Positions 13,610 through 26,192 of a stretch of DNA of 64,000 nucleotides are shown here, piece after piece. Positions within the stretch are counted from its first letter, which is position 1; each line of letters begins with the position of its first letter. Both the position numbers and the translations under genes were made by a program. The DNA is from Dirofilaria immitis (taxonomy: Eukaryota; Nematoda; Chromadorea; Rhabditida; Onchocercidae), in the NCBI GenBank assembly GCA_024305405.1, contig JAKNDB010000018.1, forward strand, positions 496,001 through 560,000, in the 5' to 3' direction. The notes below the pieces were generated by a model. That model ran no database searches. It was not told where the DNA came from and worked only from the letters and a program-made list of their open reading frames with translations.

Positions 13610-14380
13610 TGCTGTTTATGTATTGACATTAATTGATTTCACCTGACTTGACCTTGCAAAGTTTTCAACAATTTTACTCTCACTTAAAAAACTTCCTAGT
13701 TATAGAGTCAATTAAATGAATTATTTTTATTTGCTGATAGGAGCAGTTGCTGTTTTTGATATAAAATACTTTTGAAAGTACGATTTATTACTTTTTTACT
13801 TCTACTATTTTTCTTTAAATCAAATACGAGATTTTATTCTCGACTTTTTTTTTATGTGACAATTATTCTCTCATATTATAAAAACATTTTAGCCTTGAAT
13901 CTTTCTTATTTTTAATCAACTTTGCATTATCATGCTGCAGTATAATTTATGGATATTTGTTACTTGACCTTAGCAATGACATTATTACTACGACTTACAT
14001 CTGTTGTTACACTCACTTGTTAATTTAATCTCCTGATCTGACCTTTAAATTGATCTTGCTTAGCTCAAATCAATTTTTATTCCTAAGAAAAATCATTTTG
14101 TTGCAGTGCAATTATTGGATATTGTCATTTGACCTTTTAGTAGTAACATTGTTGTCGTTATTTACATCTGCTACTACACTGTCTTGTTGACTTAACCTGA
14201 CCTGACCTTTGATTTGAGCTTGCTTAGATTAAATCAATTTTTTATTCGTCTTAAAATTCAACTAAAATTTTGCAAATGAATTATTAGAAACTTTAGTAGC
14301 AATAAAATGATTATATTTTTTTAAGGTTATATTTTCAGTAAATTTATTATCGCACTTTATACACTTTGACCTTTAGCACT
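13610..14380 (+). promoter_or_regulatory. Cluster of seven same-orientation TGACCT (AGGTCA) half-sites within degenerate repeats
   Basis: TGACCT begins at 13649, 13965, 14039, 14130, 14198, 14203 and 14367, all on the plus strand, with two overlapping as TGACCTGACCT at 14198-14208. AGGTCA is the canonical nuclear hormone receptor half-site, and several copies carry the AAGGTCA extension typical of monomer-binding receptors. Part of the cluster comes from a degenerate repeat of about 150 bp (13925-14085 and 14098-14255). It lies about 1 kb upstream of the Ly6-type gene. Regulation is an inference only. Confidence 0.35.
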
Positions 14381-15343
14381 AATAGTTAAACATTCTATAA
14401 TTGAAAGAAGTTTTTGTTTTGAAATTTCTTCATTTTTTTCTTTGATTAATTTTGATTGATCATTGTTTCTTTAATAATTATCGCTTTTTTTCTCAATTCA
14501 TTTTACAGTATTATTATTCAATAATTCGAATAATTAATATTAATTAATAAATCTTTCGATTGATTTCGATCGATCTTTGCTTTCCTACTTTACAACATTA
14601 ATAATCAATAATTTGAATAATTAATATTAATTATTGATTATTTTAATCATCCAATTAATTTTTTTATCTTAGGTTCGATTACATCAGCACACATATGTTT
14701 TAAATTCAATTTATATTTCCAACATCTGGCATATATGTTGCAATCTATTGATAAAAATTTTTAAAATTTTATCACAATAATCTTTGTATCACAAATACTG
14801 ATAAATATGTTGATTGTGATATTTCGAAAGATGCTGCGATTAAAGGATCTATTATTGTTATCATGCATTATTTATTATTATCACCGTATTATTTTCGTCA
14901 TTTGCTATTATCATAAGTTATGTTCTTTTATAAAAAGTTTACAAAATATAGCAAAAGTCAGAAAAAAATTTTCACAAATTCTTTGTATTATTAATTATCA
15001 TTAAAAGATTGGATATTGATTATCACTGATATTGGATGATTAATACAATTTTAAATTTGGGATTTTATAAATTGTTGAAATTTATATCAATCGTTCCGTT
15101 TGATTGTTAATATCAGTTTTCATCACAACCCTTCAAAGGTTTATTATTATCATAATAAATCGGAATTGCTCTGATATCTTGAAATAAAAATATTTTAATT
15201 GCTTCTATTCATCTTATCATTGTCATTCTATTTAAAATTTTATGAATTAAATTTGAAATTCGAATATAATTTCTTATTGCTTCATATTTTAGGAATTAAA
15301 TTAAATTTATTATTTTTTAATTTTAATTTTAGTATTCAGGAAA

Positions 15344-17164
15344 ATGTTGCTAACATTATTATGGTTACCGATATTTCCTGCTATATCTTCTGCATCACCG
15401 TTTCAATGTTATTCATGTGGTGTTTTTTTGAGTGCTCCAACATCAAGTTGTAAAGGTGAACCAAAAAGGTAAACTGTTCCGGTAGTGGAATTCGAAATGG
15501 TTGCATTTCAATTTCTGCATTAAATACGGTTTGTTTATTATCATTACAAATTATCAATGAGATATTTTTCTTAACAACATTTCTTGAATGTTCACAATAA
15601 TTAATAATAATAATAATAATAATTAATAATAACAGCAATAATAATGAATGATGAATAATGATTAATAATAACAGTAATAATAATAATATTAATAATAATA
15701 CTAATAATAATAAATAAACTTTTGTGATTTCTGAGATGAAAAATTTTCCCTTAATAATTAATAGCTCAATTTATTCGTAGTTTGGTAAAAAAAAAAGAAA
15801 TGAAAAGGGAAGAGAAAGAAAATTTGAAAGAATTAATTTACACTTTGATTTATTAGTTATTTACTGAATAAACTTTTTATCTTCTTACCTGACATTCTAA
15901 ATTATTTTTAATTAAATGATTGTTTAAAAACTTTTAAATTTTATTGAAAGTTAAAATGCAAAGGTTGAAATATTGATTATTAGAAGTTTGTTGATTATAT
16001 AGATTTAAATATATTGATTATCAGAAGTTTGTTGATTATATAGATTTAAATATATTGATTATCAGAAGTTTGTTGATTATATAGATTTAAATATATTGAT
16101 TATCAGAAGTTTGCTGATTATATAGATTTAAATATATTGATTATCAGAAGTTTGTTGATTATATAGATTTAAATATATTGATTATCAGAAGTTTGTTGAT
16201 TATATAGATTTAAATATATTGATTATCAGAAGTTTGTTGATTATATAGATTTAAATATATTGATTATCAGAAGTTTGTTGATTATATAGATTTAAATATA
16301 TTGATTATCAGAAGTTTGTTGATTATATAGATTTAAATATATTGATTATCAGAAGTTTGTTGATTATATAGATTTAAATATATTGATTATCAGAAGTTTG
16401 TTGATTATATAGATTTAAATATATTGATTATCAGAAGTTTGTTGATTATATAGATTTAAATATATTGATTACCAGAAGTTTGCTGATTATATGTTTATAG
16501 ATTTAAATACAATGATAAATATTAAATTCAATATAATAAATTGAGAATGATTATGATGCAGATAACTTTTTCATTAACTTGTCTTTTGTTATGGATAATT
16601 TAAGGGATCGGAGAAATAATCGATAATTTTTCAACTGTTATCATGATAAAATATTTTGGATATATTTTATTATTATTTCAGCTTTTTTCTTTTTAATTTT
16701 CAGGATGGTTCGTACTATGTTGAAAAGAGATGTGCCGATTATGAAGAGAGAAAACTTAATGATGGTGAATGTGTGATGATAAACGTCTGGAAGTAAAGTT
16801 CTTTTAATTTTTAACACTTATAACTTTTGAATATATGAAATATTGATAAGTTATTGATTGATCAGAAAAGATAAGTTAATTGAATAAGCAATAATATCAG
16901 TATTCTTTTTAATAGTTATAACTAGTTGAATAAATAATAAAATAATTTGATAAATTATTGATATAGTGATATAAAATGATTATTATTTGATTATTTATTT
17001 CTGATTTTAAGAAATTTTATAGATTAAAAGGAATGAAGAAATGCTTTTGTGCTGAAGAATTATGCAATATTGGTTCATCATTTTTAATCAATACATATCG
17101 ATCCATTTCAAGTTTATTCATAATATTTCTTATTAGTTGTTTATTCAATAAATTAATAATATAA
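15344..17164 (+). CDS. Secreted GPI-anchored Ly6/three-finger-type protein, with one apparent frameshift
   Basis: The exons are 15344-15528, 16704-16792 and 17023-17164, giving about 138 residues if one base is restored in the A run at 15463-15467. The protein has a signal peptide (first ~17 residues, MLLTLLWLPIF onward). A cysteine-rich domain with ten Cys follows, beginning CYSC and ending CFCAEELCN, the typical opening and closing of Ly6/uPAR domains. The C terminus is hydrophobic with no charged tail, as in a GPI-anchor signal. The family forms disulfide-rich surface proteins, often partners of receptors or channels; no specific partner can be named. The ATG follows an acceptor (TATTCAG) by a few bases, suggesting trans-splicing. 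The frame before the A run ends at TAA, while the frame after it continues with NCSGSG. An upstream TGA in that second frame confines the break to about 10 bases. The first intron holds a microsatellite and a minisatellite. Confidence 0.8.
15600..15716 (+). repeat. AAT-type microsatellite in the Ly6 gene's first intron
   Basis: Runs of TAATAA triplets interrupted by CAGTAATAA-type units. Simple-sequence DNA inside the 1.2 kb first intron. Confidence 0.8.
15970..16498 (+). repeat. Minisatellite, 13 copies of a 41-bp unit, inside an intron
   Basis: The unit begins TTGATTATCAGAAGTTTG and ends ATTTAAATATA, 41 bp long. The middle copies are essentially identical; the first (ATTAGAAG) and last (ACCAGAAG, then a short insertion) copies diverge, as expected for an array homogenised from its centre. 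It occupies almost half of intron 1 of the Ly6-type gene. Confidence 0.95.
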
Positions 17165-17629
17165 TTGTTTTTAGCACTTCAATTAGTTAATTTAAAAATG
17201 ACGAAATGAATAAATTGCGATAGAGAAATTTTCAAACTTTTTCAATGTTTGATAATTTATAAAATTATCAAACATTATCATATATATAATGAATTATCAG
17301 TTATATCAAAGAGATTTATGATAGTAAAATAATTTATCAATTAATTGTGATTATAATGAATATTTGTTTGAAATGCTTCAAATATCACATATTAGCATGT
17401 TCAGCTTAACAAATATACTAATAGACCATTTTCTGATAATTCTTAAGTTGGCCAAGGCCTAATGTAATTCTTTTAATTTTATTTCAACCTTATATAGCTC
17501 CATTTGTAATTCGACTTTGAATTGACGATTGAATTTCATTTCATCTAAAAAAACATCTTTTACTTACTTCATTAATTTGTGAAAAAAATTAAATATGGAA
17601 GCGAATGAATAGTAATCTTTAAATGATGG
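17165..17629. other. 3' flank of the Ly6-type gene
   Basis: AT-rich, presumably the 3' untranslated region and spacer. A short near-palindrome (GATAATTTATAAAATTATC) lies at about 17250-17268. No gene was recognised. Confidence 0.4.
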
Positions 17630-17950
17630 TAAATGGCCAGAAAATAGTAATCACTGAATGCTAAATAGCCAACAAATAGTAATCATTAGATGATGCTAAA
17701 TAGCCAGCAAATAGTAATCATTATATGATGTTAAATAGCCAACAAATAGTAATCATTAGATGATGCTAAATAGCCAGCAAATAGTAATCATTATATGATA
17801 CTAAATAGCCAACAAATAGTAATCATTATATGATGTTAAATAGCCAACAAATAGTAATCATTATATGATGTTAAATAGCCAACAAATAGTAATCATTATA
17901 TGATGTTAAATAGCCAACAAATAGTAATCATTATATGATGTTAAATAGCA
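17630..17950 (+). repeat. Tandem repeat, about nine copies of a 35-bp unit
   Basis: The unit runs from CAAATAGTAATCATTATATG to TAAATAGCCAA. The left copies carry the variants ATTAGATGATGC and CACTGAATGC; the right copies are near-identical. It lies downstream of the Ly6-type gene, outside any recognised exon. Confidence 0.93.
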
Positions 17951-20495
17951 AAAACTTCGAAAGATTATAAACTATAAAAGACTTTTGATAATAAAATTCA
18001 AAAAGCAATTTCATTTTTTTCTTCTCATTTCTATCATTTCGTTTTATTTATAAAATTGTTAGATTAATGAAAGCAAAAAGTTCGATGTTTTTCTAAAGTT
18101 TATATTTTTCTATTTTATAAATATAAAACGAAAGAAATGAATTAAATTTAAATGAAAAAGGCATTTTGTTGATAATTTAAAAAAGGCAATTTGTGTTTTT
18201 TTATTGAAATTAAATTTAATTCAAACAAACAGATAAACATTACATTTTATATAGAGGAAATTGATTTCAATATAAAAATAGTCATGTAATTAATTTTAGT
18301 AAGCAATTTTATTAAATTTCATTCTCGACAAAAAAATAAATATTGAAAAAGAATGCGATATGTTGATAAATTCGATTTGATCAACCGTTTCATTTATTTT
18401 TTCCTCAATGCAATATCAAAATATAATCCTATCATATGATTATGATTCTGAAATCTAAGATTCTGAAATGGTGATTTAATAACAATAATTCTACAACGAA
18501 GAATTACAACAATAATTCGATAATGTAATCGTATAATACAGAATTATAATTCTATAAATGATTCTATAATGTAATTTTCTAGTGGTGATTCTATAACGAA
18601 AAATTATGCTGGAAAATTATAACATAATTCATTCTATAACTGATTAGTTCTTTGGAGTATTATATTCAATAATACTTCAATTGCTTAATTTTGCTCAAAT
18701 TCTTTCCAAGGATCAAAAACGCAAAAATCAATCGATCATCTATTATTAATTATGTTTGATATATAGTATTCATAATATAACTAAGTTAAACAATGTATTG
18801 GCCATATTTCATATTTCGTTTTTTGAAATATTAAGACAAAAAAAAGTGAAGAACTAATCAGTTATGGAGTTATACAATACAGATACATTTTATTTTTATC
18901 ATATTTATTTATCATTAAAGTTTAATATGTATGATTTTATCGATATTTGACATTGGAACATTATCATTATCATCATTAAATAATCAATCATTCATTAATT
19001 AGTTATCTTTTAAATATTATAACACCATTTTTTGGTTTGCCTTTTTTACATTTTAAACTTATTTGCTTATTTTGAAATGGAAAAATTAGATGATAAAATG
19101 AAATTGATAATAATTAAATTAAAAGATCAAAGGTTATAAATATTGTATCACTTTTTTGATTGTAAACATAATATTATTTTTTTATTCAATTACGTTTTGA
19201 TTTATTGATTCTTTTTTTTATTTAAATATCATAGTTTGATTTATTGTATGGAATGAAATGAATTAATCAATTTAATCAATCATTTTCCATTAGAAATTCG
19301 TTATGTAAAAAAAAAAAAAGAAAAATGTAAATGTAAAAAATATATTTGCCCGGGAAGATTTCATTTAAAATCGAATTTTTGATAAGTAATTGAAATATTA
19401 AAATTAAAATTATGCCTTTTTTTAAATTGAATATTTTAGAATGAAATTTAAATTTCAATTTTATAATTTCTTAGATTAAAAATATTCATCTATAATTATC
19501 AATAAATTTATAGCTCCGTAAATGGTTCTAAAAACACTACAATATCCTATAGTATTGAAGAAGGAATTCATTGTCTGACAATTTCTTGTCAGATGCGTGA
19601 TTTCATTTTATTTTCTGAGAAATTCTGATGAAAATACTGAAGTTCTATAGTAATTTACAAAAATGATATGTAATGGAATATTTTTTTTAGGATTCGAAAA
19701 TCTGTATCAATGAAATGTCTCTTTATCATTTATTTCATTAAAATACTACTTAATTTTTATTTAATTTCAATGCCATAGCAATAACTAGTAACTGTGTTAT
19801 ATAAACTAATAATCATGTAAGTATCGTTTGGGAATTCTGAATCCCAATAAGTGACCTATAATTTTCATTATTCCCACATAGCGTGAGAGAAAATGATCGA
19901 ATCCAATGACGATGGAATTTCAGTATTTCAATTATTGAACTGAACCATCTAAAATCAACTGCTCCTTCGTTAATACGAAATTTAAAAAATTTTATATTTT
20001 CATAACGTGACGTTCTTTTTTGACACGTATGCAAACGTTCAACTTTTTATTTCTTTGAGGTATTATTCCTAGTAATGTAAATTGTGTCCTTTCTGTTTTC
20101 TAGGCGCAGATTCCTCGCAGAATACCATAGTCCTTATCATGGATGAATTCAAATAACATCAGATTATAGCTCATTATGGATTCATAGCAACGTGTAATAC
20201 GTCTTAAGATGCAATCTAATTAAGGTGGCTGAAATTAACGGAGCCGTGAAATTGATCATACACACATAATTCTATCGAATATCATCCGATTAGGAGTGGC
20301 TTAATTGAGGTTTAATTCGGATTTGTCATCGCGTTATGTGTTTATATCTCTCCTAAATTAATGAGTAATTTACCTGTAATATTGAGAACTGTGCACAACA
20401 GCGGAGATTTATTGCTGAGAAATAAAAATAGGTAAGTTATACAACATAGTAATTACTCAGGTGATCCAATTTTCAATATATTCAAAATTTCAGAT
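17951..20495. other. Intergenic; includes a decayed copy of the AKR upstream flank
   Basis: No gene is supported. Sequence at about 19860-20035 (minus sense) resembles the 5' flank of other AKR copies (about 29.9-30.1, 36.9-37.15 and 52.2-52.35 kb), so the duplicated unit includes upstream DNA. An acceptor (AATTTCAG) at about 20493 precedes the ATG of AKR copy A. Confidence 0.45.
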
Positions 20496-23156
20496 ATGAT
20501 TAAGTGTGGTAGTGTCAAATTAGCCACTGGTGCTGATTTACCACTTTTGGTTTGGGTACATGGCTAGTAAGTTTTTCCGCTATTCGTGACTAAAACTTCC
20601 TAAATATTTACTGAAATGAAATTATTGCCCCAAATTTTTTAACTGATTATGATTAAATATGCCTTTAAATAGTTCTGTTTAATCATGGATTTACTGATTT
20701 AATTCTTATTACACTTCTCTTAGATTTAATTGTGAATTTATTTTTAGTACATTTATCATGATGCTATTTCGATGAAATTAAATGTATTCTGAGTTTAATT
20801 AATTTTGACTGTCTAAAACAAAAGTTGATTTCAGTTAACATTATCATTGTAGTATGGAGTTAATTCAGATTTAATTAATACCATATTAGTAGAAATATAT
20901 TTAACTAACTTAATTTTAACTCAGTTAAACTTTATTTTTGATTTTTACTTTAATGAATTAGTTTTTTGAAACCTTCTAATCTATTACTGAGCATTGATAA
21001 GTAAGCTATCCGTAAATGATTTGACTGCCTTGAAGAAAATATTTTGTATTCATATATATTTTGTATTCACTAATTGCGTTTCAGTCCGTTAATCCGGCAG
21101 CTTTAACAACAGCATTAAAGACAGCTTTGGATGCCGGATACCGGCTGATCGATACCGCTTATGTTTACGGTAACGAAGCTGTCATCGGAAAAGTGTTACA
21201 AGAATATTTCACTTCTGGTAAACTAAAGCGAGAAGATATTTTTATCACAACAAAAGCAAGTTGTCATAAGAATCATACACTAGTTGACAAAATTAATTAG
21301 TAGCAACTTTCACGATTATCAGTTCAGATGTGTGATAGCATATCTAAACTTTTCGGAAAAAAACTCTGGTTGTAAACATTAGGCCATTTCATTCAACTTA
21401 TTCATTTTTAGTATAGTTTTATTATTTTGAGAAGAGAATTCGTTAGAAATTATTTAATTGATGAGATTTCCAATAATTTTATAATTTCCTTATTAATTCT
21501 TTTTCATTTACAGCTACCATTTATAGCGCACAAACCAGTTGACATTGAAGGAGTGGTGAAAAACAACTGAGAGATTTGCAAGTGGATTACTTTGATCTTT
21601 ATCTTATCCACTGTCCATGCCCATGCAAAGTATGTTACTTTTTCATGAGATACTTATGTTGTTATCCATTAAATGTCATCTAGAACCAAAGTATTAGATG
21701 TTCAGCGTATAAAATTTTTTTCGGAAGTTTGTCCATACGTTATCAATGGAAGACATTTTTTATCTTGCATTGAAGGCAAGACTAATAATCCTCAATAATT
21801 ATTTAATCAGTTTTTATTACCTTAAGGCTATCCAGTTATTTTTATTACGAAGTAATGCTGAAGTCAAATATTTTTGTTTCAGCATCAGCCTGAAAATACA
21901 CCAGATAATTACAAACCATTATTAGAGGATGGACGTGTGGTCCCAGAACTGGTGGACCATCTCGAAACTTGGAAAGTGCTGGAAGATTTGCATAAAAGGG
22001 AATACTTAAAGTAGGTTATTACTAGTTCTGTGTTCTGATATGTAATTACCATTTATTTTTTCGCCTTTATTTCGTTATTTGGACTTGTTAATCTGAGATT
22101 ATCGTATTTTCAGGCTATTGGATTATCCAATTTCAACGAAAAGCAAATCCAAAATGTTCTCGACCATGCAACTATAAAACCACATAATTTGCAGGTAAGG
22201 ATCTTTACGAATGGCGGATATATAGCAGTATCTCACGTACTAAGTTGATCTCGATGTTACTAAGATATTGCAGCATGCTGAGCGACGTAATCTGAAATTG
22301 CATGATTACGATATGAAGTTTGATATTTAGATATTGTTTAATCTTTTTGAATAATAATGCATCATAAAATAGTAATCCTTATAAGATATTCTGATATTCA
22401 GATTGAGGCACATCTCTACTGGCCGCAGAAAGAACTTCATGAATTGTGTAAGAAGAACAATATCACGATGACCAGTTACTCGACACTTGGTTCATCCGGA
22501 AGAGCAACTTTCAATCCGGACTTTATCTGGCCCACTGGTGAACCTATGAAAGATCCCTTGGTTTTAGAACTGGCCGCGAAGCACAAGAAATCACCAGCCC
22601 AGGCATGTTTGAACTTTGAATTTGTTGTAGTCGATGTATTTTAAAGGTCATTTTTCACATGAATTTTATGACAGTCAAAGCTACACACATGATTGCCTAC
22701 AAATATTAATATGGGTTCATTTCAGATACTTTTACGTCATATGATACAACGTGGTATTTGCGTTATTCCGAAAAGTATTAATGCAGATAGAATACTTGAA
22801 AATTGCAATATTTTCGATTTTATTTTGACGGAAGAGGAAATCAACCAATTGAATAACGTTAAAACACGTATTCGTCTTTTTCTTTTGATATGTAAGTGTC
22901 ATTTTATATCATATTGTTTTGCTAGATTTTTTTCCGATATGTGTTCAATTTTTTATTTGATCCATTTGGAGAAAGTAACGGTCAATTTTTTTTTCTTGAA
23001 ATTTAAGAAAACTATATTTTAAACCATAAGGTTCAGTTATTATAAATGCAATAGTTAGGGATGAATTTGAACTATTTTAGGTTTTTCGATCATCCTTGGT
23101 ATCCGTTCAATGATGTCGACAGATCGAATATGAAACGTGTTTATTTGAATGACTGA
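20496..23156 (+). CDS. Aldo-keto reductase, copy A, with four one-base deletions
   Basis: NADPH-dependent aldo-keto reductase fold. Eight exons: 20496-20566, 21085-21255, 21514-21629, 21883-22010, 22114-22194, 22402-22602, 22726-22891 and 23081-23156. Comparison with copies B and D shows about 338 residues if four single bases are restored: the T run at 20545-20548, the A run at 21559-21563, near 21991-22003, and the T run at 22883-22886. The tetrad residues are all present: Asp (LIDTAY), Tyr (VYGNE), Lys (FITTK) and His (DLYLIHCP). The cofactor-binding IPKS motif is also present. The donor after exon 2 is GC (AAA then GCAAGT) and that after exon 6 is also GC (CAG then GCATGT). This is the only copy on the plus strand. 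It is either a pseudogene or, given that every lesion is a missing base in or next to a run, an intact gene with sequence errors. Confidence 0.8.
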
Positions 23157-24186
23157 AATCACTTCATTTACCGATCTTTATTTTATCTATATGTTTATTC
23201 TTAAATCAGAACTTTGAAATTATCGCTCAAGCGAACTATTTTTATTTTTTATAGTAGTTTAGCTAACTTTGCTCTTAATTTTTATTATATTTTATCGAAG
23301 GGATCATTTAGAGAAGCAGCACTTATTGTGAATTAATTATAATCAAATACGTATTGTAAACACATGCATATTAAAATAAATTTTCTTTTTTGATTTTTGT
23401 GCATACTTTTTCATGAGTAAGGCTTTGACAGCACAAATAAAGTCAACATTCAGGTTCATTTTTATCTCTGTTTCTTGGATGATTTCAGTCGAATTCATGA
23501 TAAACGTTCTGTCTTTATGTGTCGTCTATTCAAAGATTAATTGTGCAAGTTGATTGTAAATATTATCGAGAACCTGTTCAATTATGTGGAAAATTTTCAA
23601 ATGTTTGCTAAATTTGGTTTAAGAAGCTCGGAAGAATTAATAATTGGTTGTATATTGTTCGAAAATTTTATTAAACTGCTTAATGGTATTTCGAGCAGCA
23701 ATCAGGAATTCACGATTAGTCAAATCTGTTCCATAAGGAGGAGCGTCGTTGGTGTTGGTGAATGTGTTAAACAACTGCATCGTTTTAATAAATATTGCTC
23801 GGGTAGTATTGCTCGGATAGCATCGTTTTAATAAATGTTGCTCGGATAGTATTCGATAAATATTGCTCGGATAGTATTCGATAGCATATTTCACCTCTTA
23901 AGAAAGCATGTTATCGAATATTGTTAGAATATGACCATTTATCTAACATAAAAGAAACGTTGTCGAATATTGTTTATTATTTGATCGAAATTATAAATTC
24001 TTCGTATTTTTTTTTAGATACAATTTACATTTTGACAAACAGTGGTACTAAAAATGAATAGAAATAAATCTTGATAATAATGCTAATATATGTTTTAAAG
24101 CTTTTGATACTTTAACTGCTAATTGATTTTTTATTTCCTTTTGCATTTTTGAGGAAGTTTTAACACCAACTAACGAGAAAACTTAC
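23157..24186. other. 3' flank of AKR A with an unassigned open frame
   Basis: On the minus strand an ATG at 23780-23778 opens a 47-residue frame ending at 23637. Its codon use is coding-like (many C-ending Thr and Asn codons) and it reads NTFTNTNDAPPYG and TNREFLIAARNT. I do not recognise the family, and there is no clear upstream exon or acceptor. A short repeat (AATATTGCTCGGATAGTATT-like, several copies) lies at 23790-23885. The rest is AT-rich. Confidence 0.3.
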
Positions 24187-24257
24187 TTTCCATGTACCCA
24201 ATTCAAGAAGTGGTAAGTTGGTGCCAGTACTAATTTGGCAGTGCTGCAATTAATCAT
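24187..24257 (-). pseudogene. Orphan, decayed AKR exon 1
   Basis: The reverse complement begins with ATG and matches exon 1 of the AKR copies (TGC, AAATTA, TTGGGTACATGG and then GTAAGT). It is 71 instead of 72 bases long and has several substitutions, so the reading frame is broken. No further AKR exons follow it to the left. With the MCFD2 exon copy near 25.3 kb it appears to be the stump of another duplicated AKR-MCFD2 unit. Confidence 0.75.
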
Positions 24258-24713
24258 ATCTGAAAATTTTGATAATTAATTGAAAAAATTGAAAAAATCA
24301 AATGATTAAATATATTTTCCACTTGCCATTATTTTTTTTTACCTTTCAACAGTAACTTTATTGCCATATACAGCAATAAATGTTATTATTGAAAAGTAAA
24401 AAAATTATTTATTGTCAAGAACAGATATAAATCAAAAATTTCAAGGTATACCGAATTAAACTGCTTTTAAAGTTTTTTATCAAATAGACAAAATGATTGA
24501 TGCAATAATGTATGTCTTTGATTTCACAGTTTGGTTAATTTTAACCGTTTAATTAGATTATAAATAAAGGCGATTCAGTAACCGGCAATTATATGAGTTT
24601 ATCCGTAGGAAGAACTATGAAATAAGCGAAAATTTTGCGATTAGAAAGTCGGTCGGTATCTATCAATCATTTGCAGCAATAATTTCCAAAGAAGGAAATA
24701 AAGAATTTGTGAA

Positions 24714-25372
24714 AATCCAACCTTTGTTTGTTGAAGTAAAAAGCCACTTTGAAAACAGATTTTACTCATTTCTATATTGATTTGTTTAAATTCAAAATTG
24801 AAACTTTTCCTAAAGTTCATTATACAAATAATAAATAAGTTAAGCAGAACTGAACTTTTTTACTTACCAAATACAATTTATAAGAAAGAATCAATATCAG
24901 TCCATGTTAATGAAGATGCGAAATCATATAAATTAACATAATCGTATGCATATTGGGAATTATCCTAATACTACATTTAATCAGCTTACCAGTCGTATTC
25001 TTTAGGATGGAAAAATTCTTCGAAGATTATTGAAAAAATGGATTAATTTATTTTAGCAAAAAATAATATTAATTTTGTTTAGTATAACATAAGAAAAGTG
25101 AATAGTTGACCAATTTTAATATATTATTGAAATTCAAGTCTTTCGCCGGAAGATTTAAGAATCAAAAAGTATGCATAACATTTTCATGTTCAATAGATAA
25201 TTGAAACCTATTCCTTAAAATTTTAAGAGTTACTTTTAAGAGTTAAGAAAATGTGGGGAGTAATTAGATATTCAACATTCTCCCCATGTTTACTTTCAAA
25301 TTCTTGGGCATCCTCAGGTGGTTTATTTTTATAAGCGGGTATCGAATGCTGACGTATTCATCTTTCGTAATC
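24714..25372 (-). pseudogene. Decayed MCFD2 fragment (intron 2 and exon 2)
   Basis: About 24714-25190 is nearly identical to intron sequence of the intact MCFD2-like gene (54520-55000). About 25272-25372 is a degraded copy of its exon 2 (55064-55167), with substitutions and a lost donor. The exon copy is interrupted near 25372 by unrelated repetitive sequence, and MCFD2-like intron 1 sequence seems to resume near 26195. The EF-hand exons are absent here. Confidence 0.7.
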
Positions 25373-25379
25373 ACTTAGT

Positions 25380-26192
25380 CAGAATAACTGAAATATTTTG
25401 TATCTTATATATATCGAAATAACCATAATAATTTTGCATTATATAAATATCTAGGAATAAATCAAGTAATTTGTAAATAAATCATAAAATAGTGTTCATT
25501 AATGTCTTAAAAATATATATAAAGTAACTTTTTATTTGTCAGGTTTAATAATCATCTGATTCGTCCAAATTCATGCAGATATTTCTTAATTATTAATCTT
25601 GTAAAACCATTTGTATTGTAGATATGTGAATTGCCTACATCAAGCCGACATCTGTTAACATCAGTCTCGTAGTTCTTCATTCTTTAATGTGATAATTGCC
25701 TTCTGAATGATATAACTATCTTCTGAATGATTATAAATATCTTCCAAAGTTGCAATCAGAGTTTGATTTTTACATCATAAAATGTTGTTGAATTTCAAAT
25801 CATTTTCAACATAAAGAAAAAGTTGCTGTCTGTAGAGGAGATAGATCCTTTTGCTGTAATCGATACTTGATGAGCAGCGCTTTTTCAACTGAGCTTCCAA
25901 TTCTCAATACCAACAAACTTTGGATAACTTCCCTACTATTAAAAAGAAATTCAATTTGTCGAATGTATTACCAATACTCCTCAACTATTTCGTGTATCAT
26001 AGTGGTAGCGAATCGAACCCGCTATGTCAAGCATCGTTGCATAACAAATTCTCTATCCAAGCTTCCAATTCCTCAACAATACAAACAAACTTTTCACGAC
26101 AAATTTTCGTTTCTGTTAACGAAATTCGTTGCATAGCAAATTCTCTATCCAAGCCTCCAATTCCCAAACAATATAAATAAACTTTTTACGAT
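25380..26192. mobile_element. Repetitive insert with a tRNA-like segment (possible SINE); second copy near 48.1-48.56 kb
   Basis: The block interrupts the MCFD2 exon 2 copy. About 25690-26070 is nearly identical to 48130-48545. On the minus strand, 26072-26000 contains TTGGATAGAG, like a tRNA D loop. Downstream is GGGTTCGATTCGC, an RNA polymerase III B-box-like T loop flanked by the complementary pair TAGCG and CGCTA. Part of the segment is repeated in tandem (about 26035-26080 and 26120-26165). A tRNA-derived SINE is my best guess; no full cloverleaf can be drawn. Confidence 0.35.

Noticed and set aside
20496..23156. Programmed frameshifting in AKR A
   Set aside because: Four separate shifts in one gene, at sites that are intact in B and D, are much better explained by decay or sequence error.
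25867..26180. Two overlapping plus-strand open frames
   Set aside because: They run through tandem repeats and the tRNA-like segment and are not coding-like.
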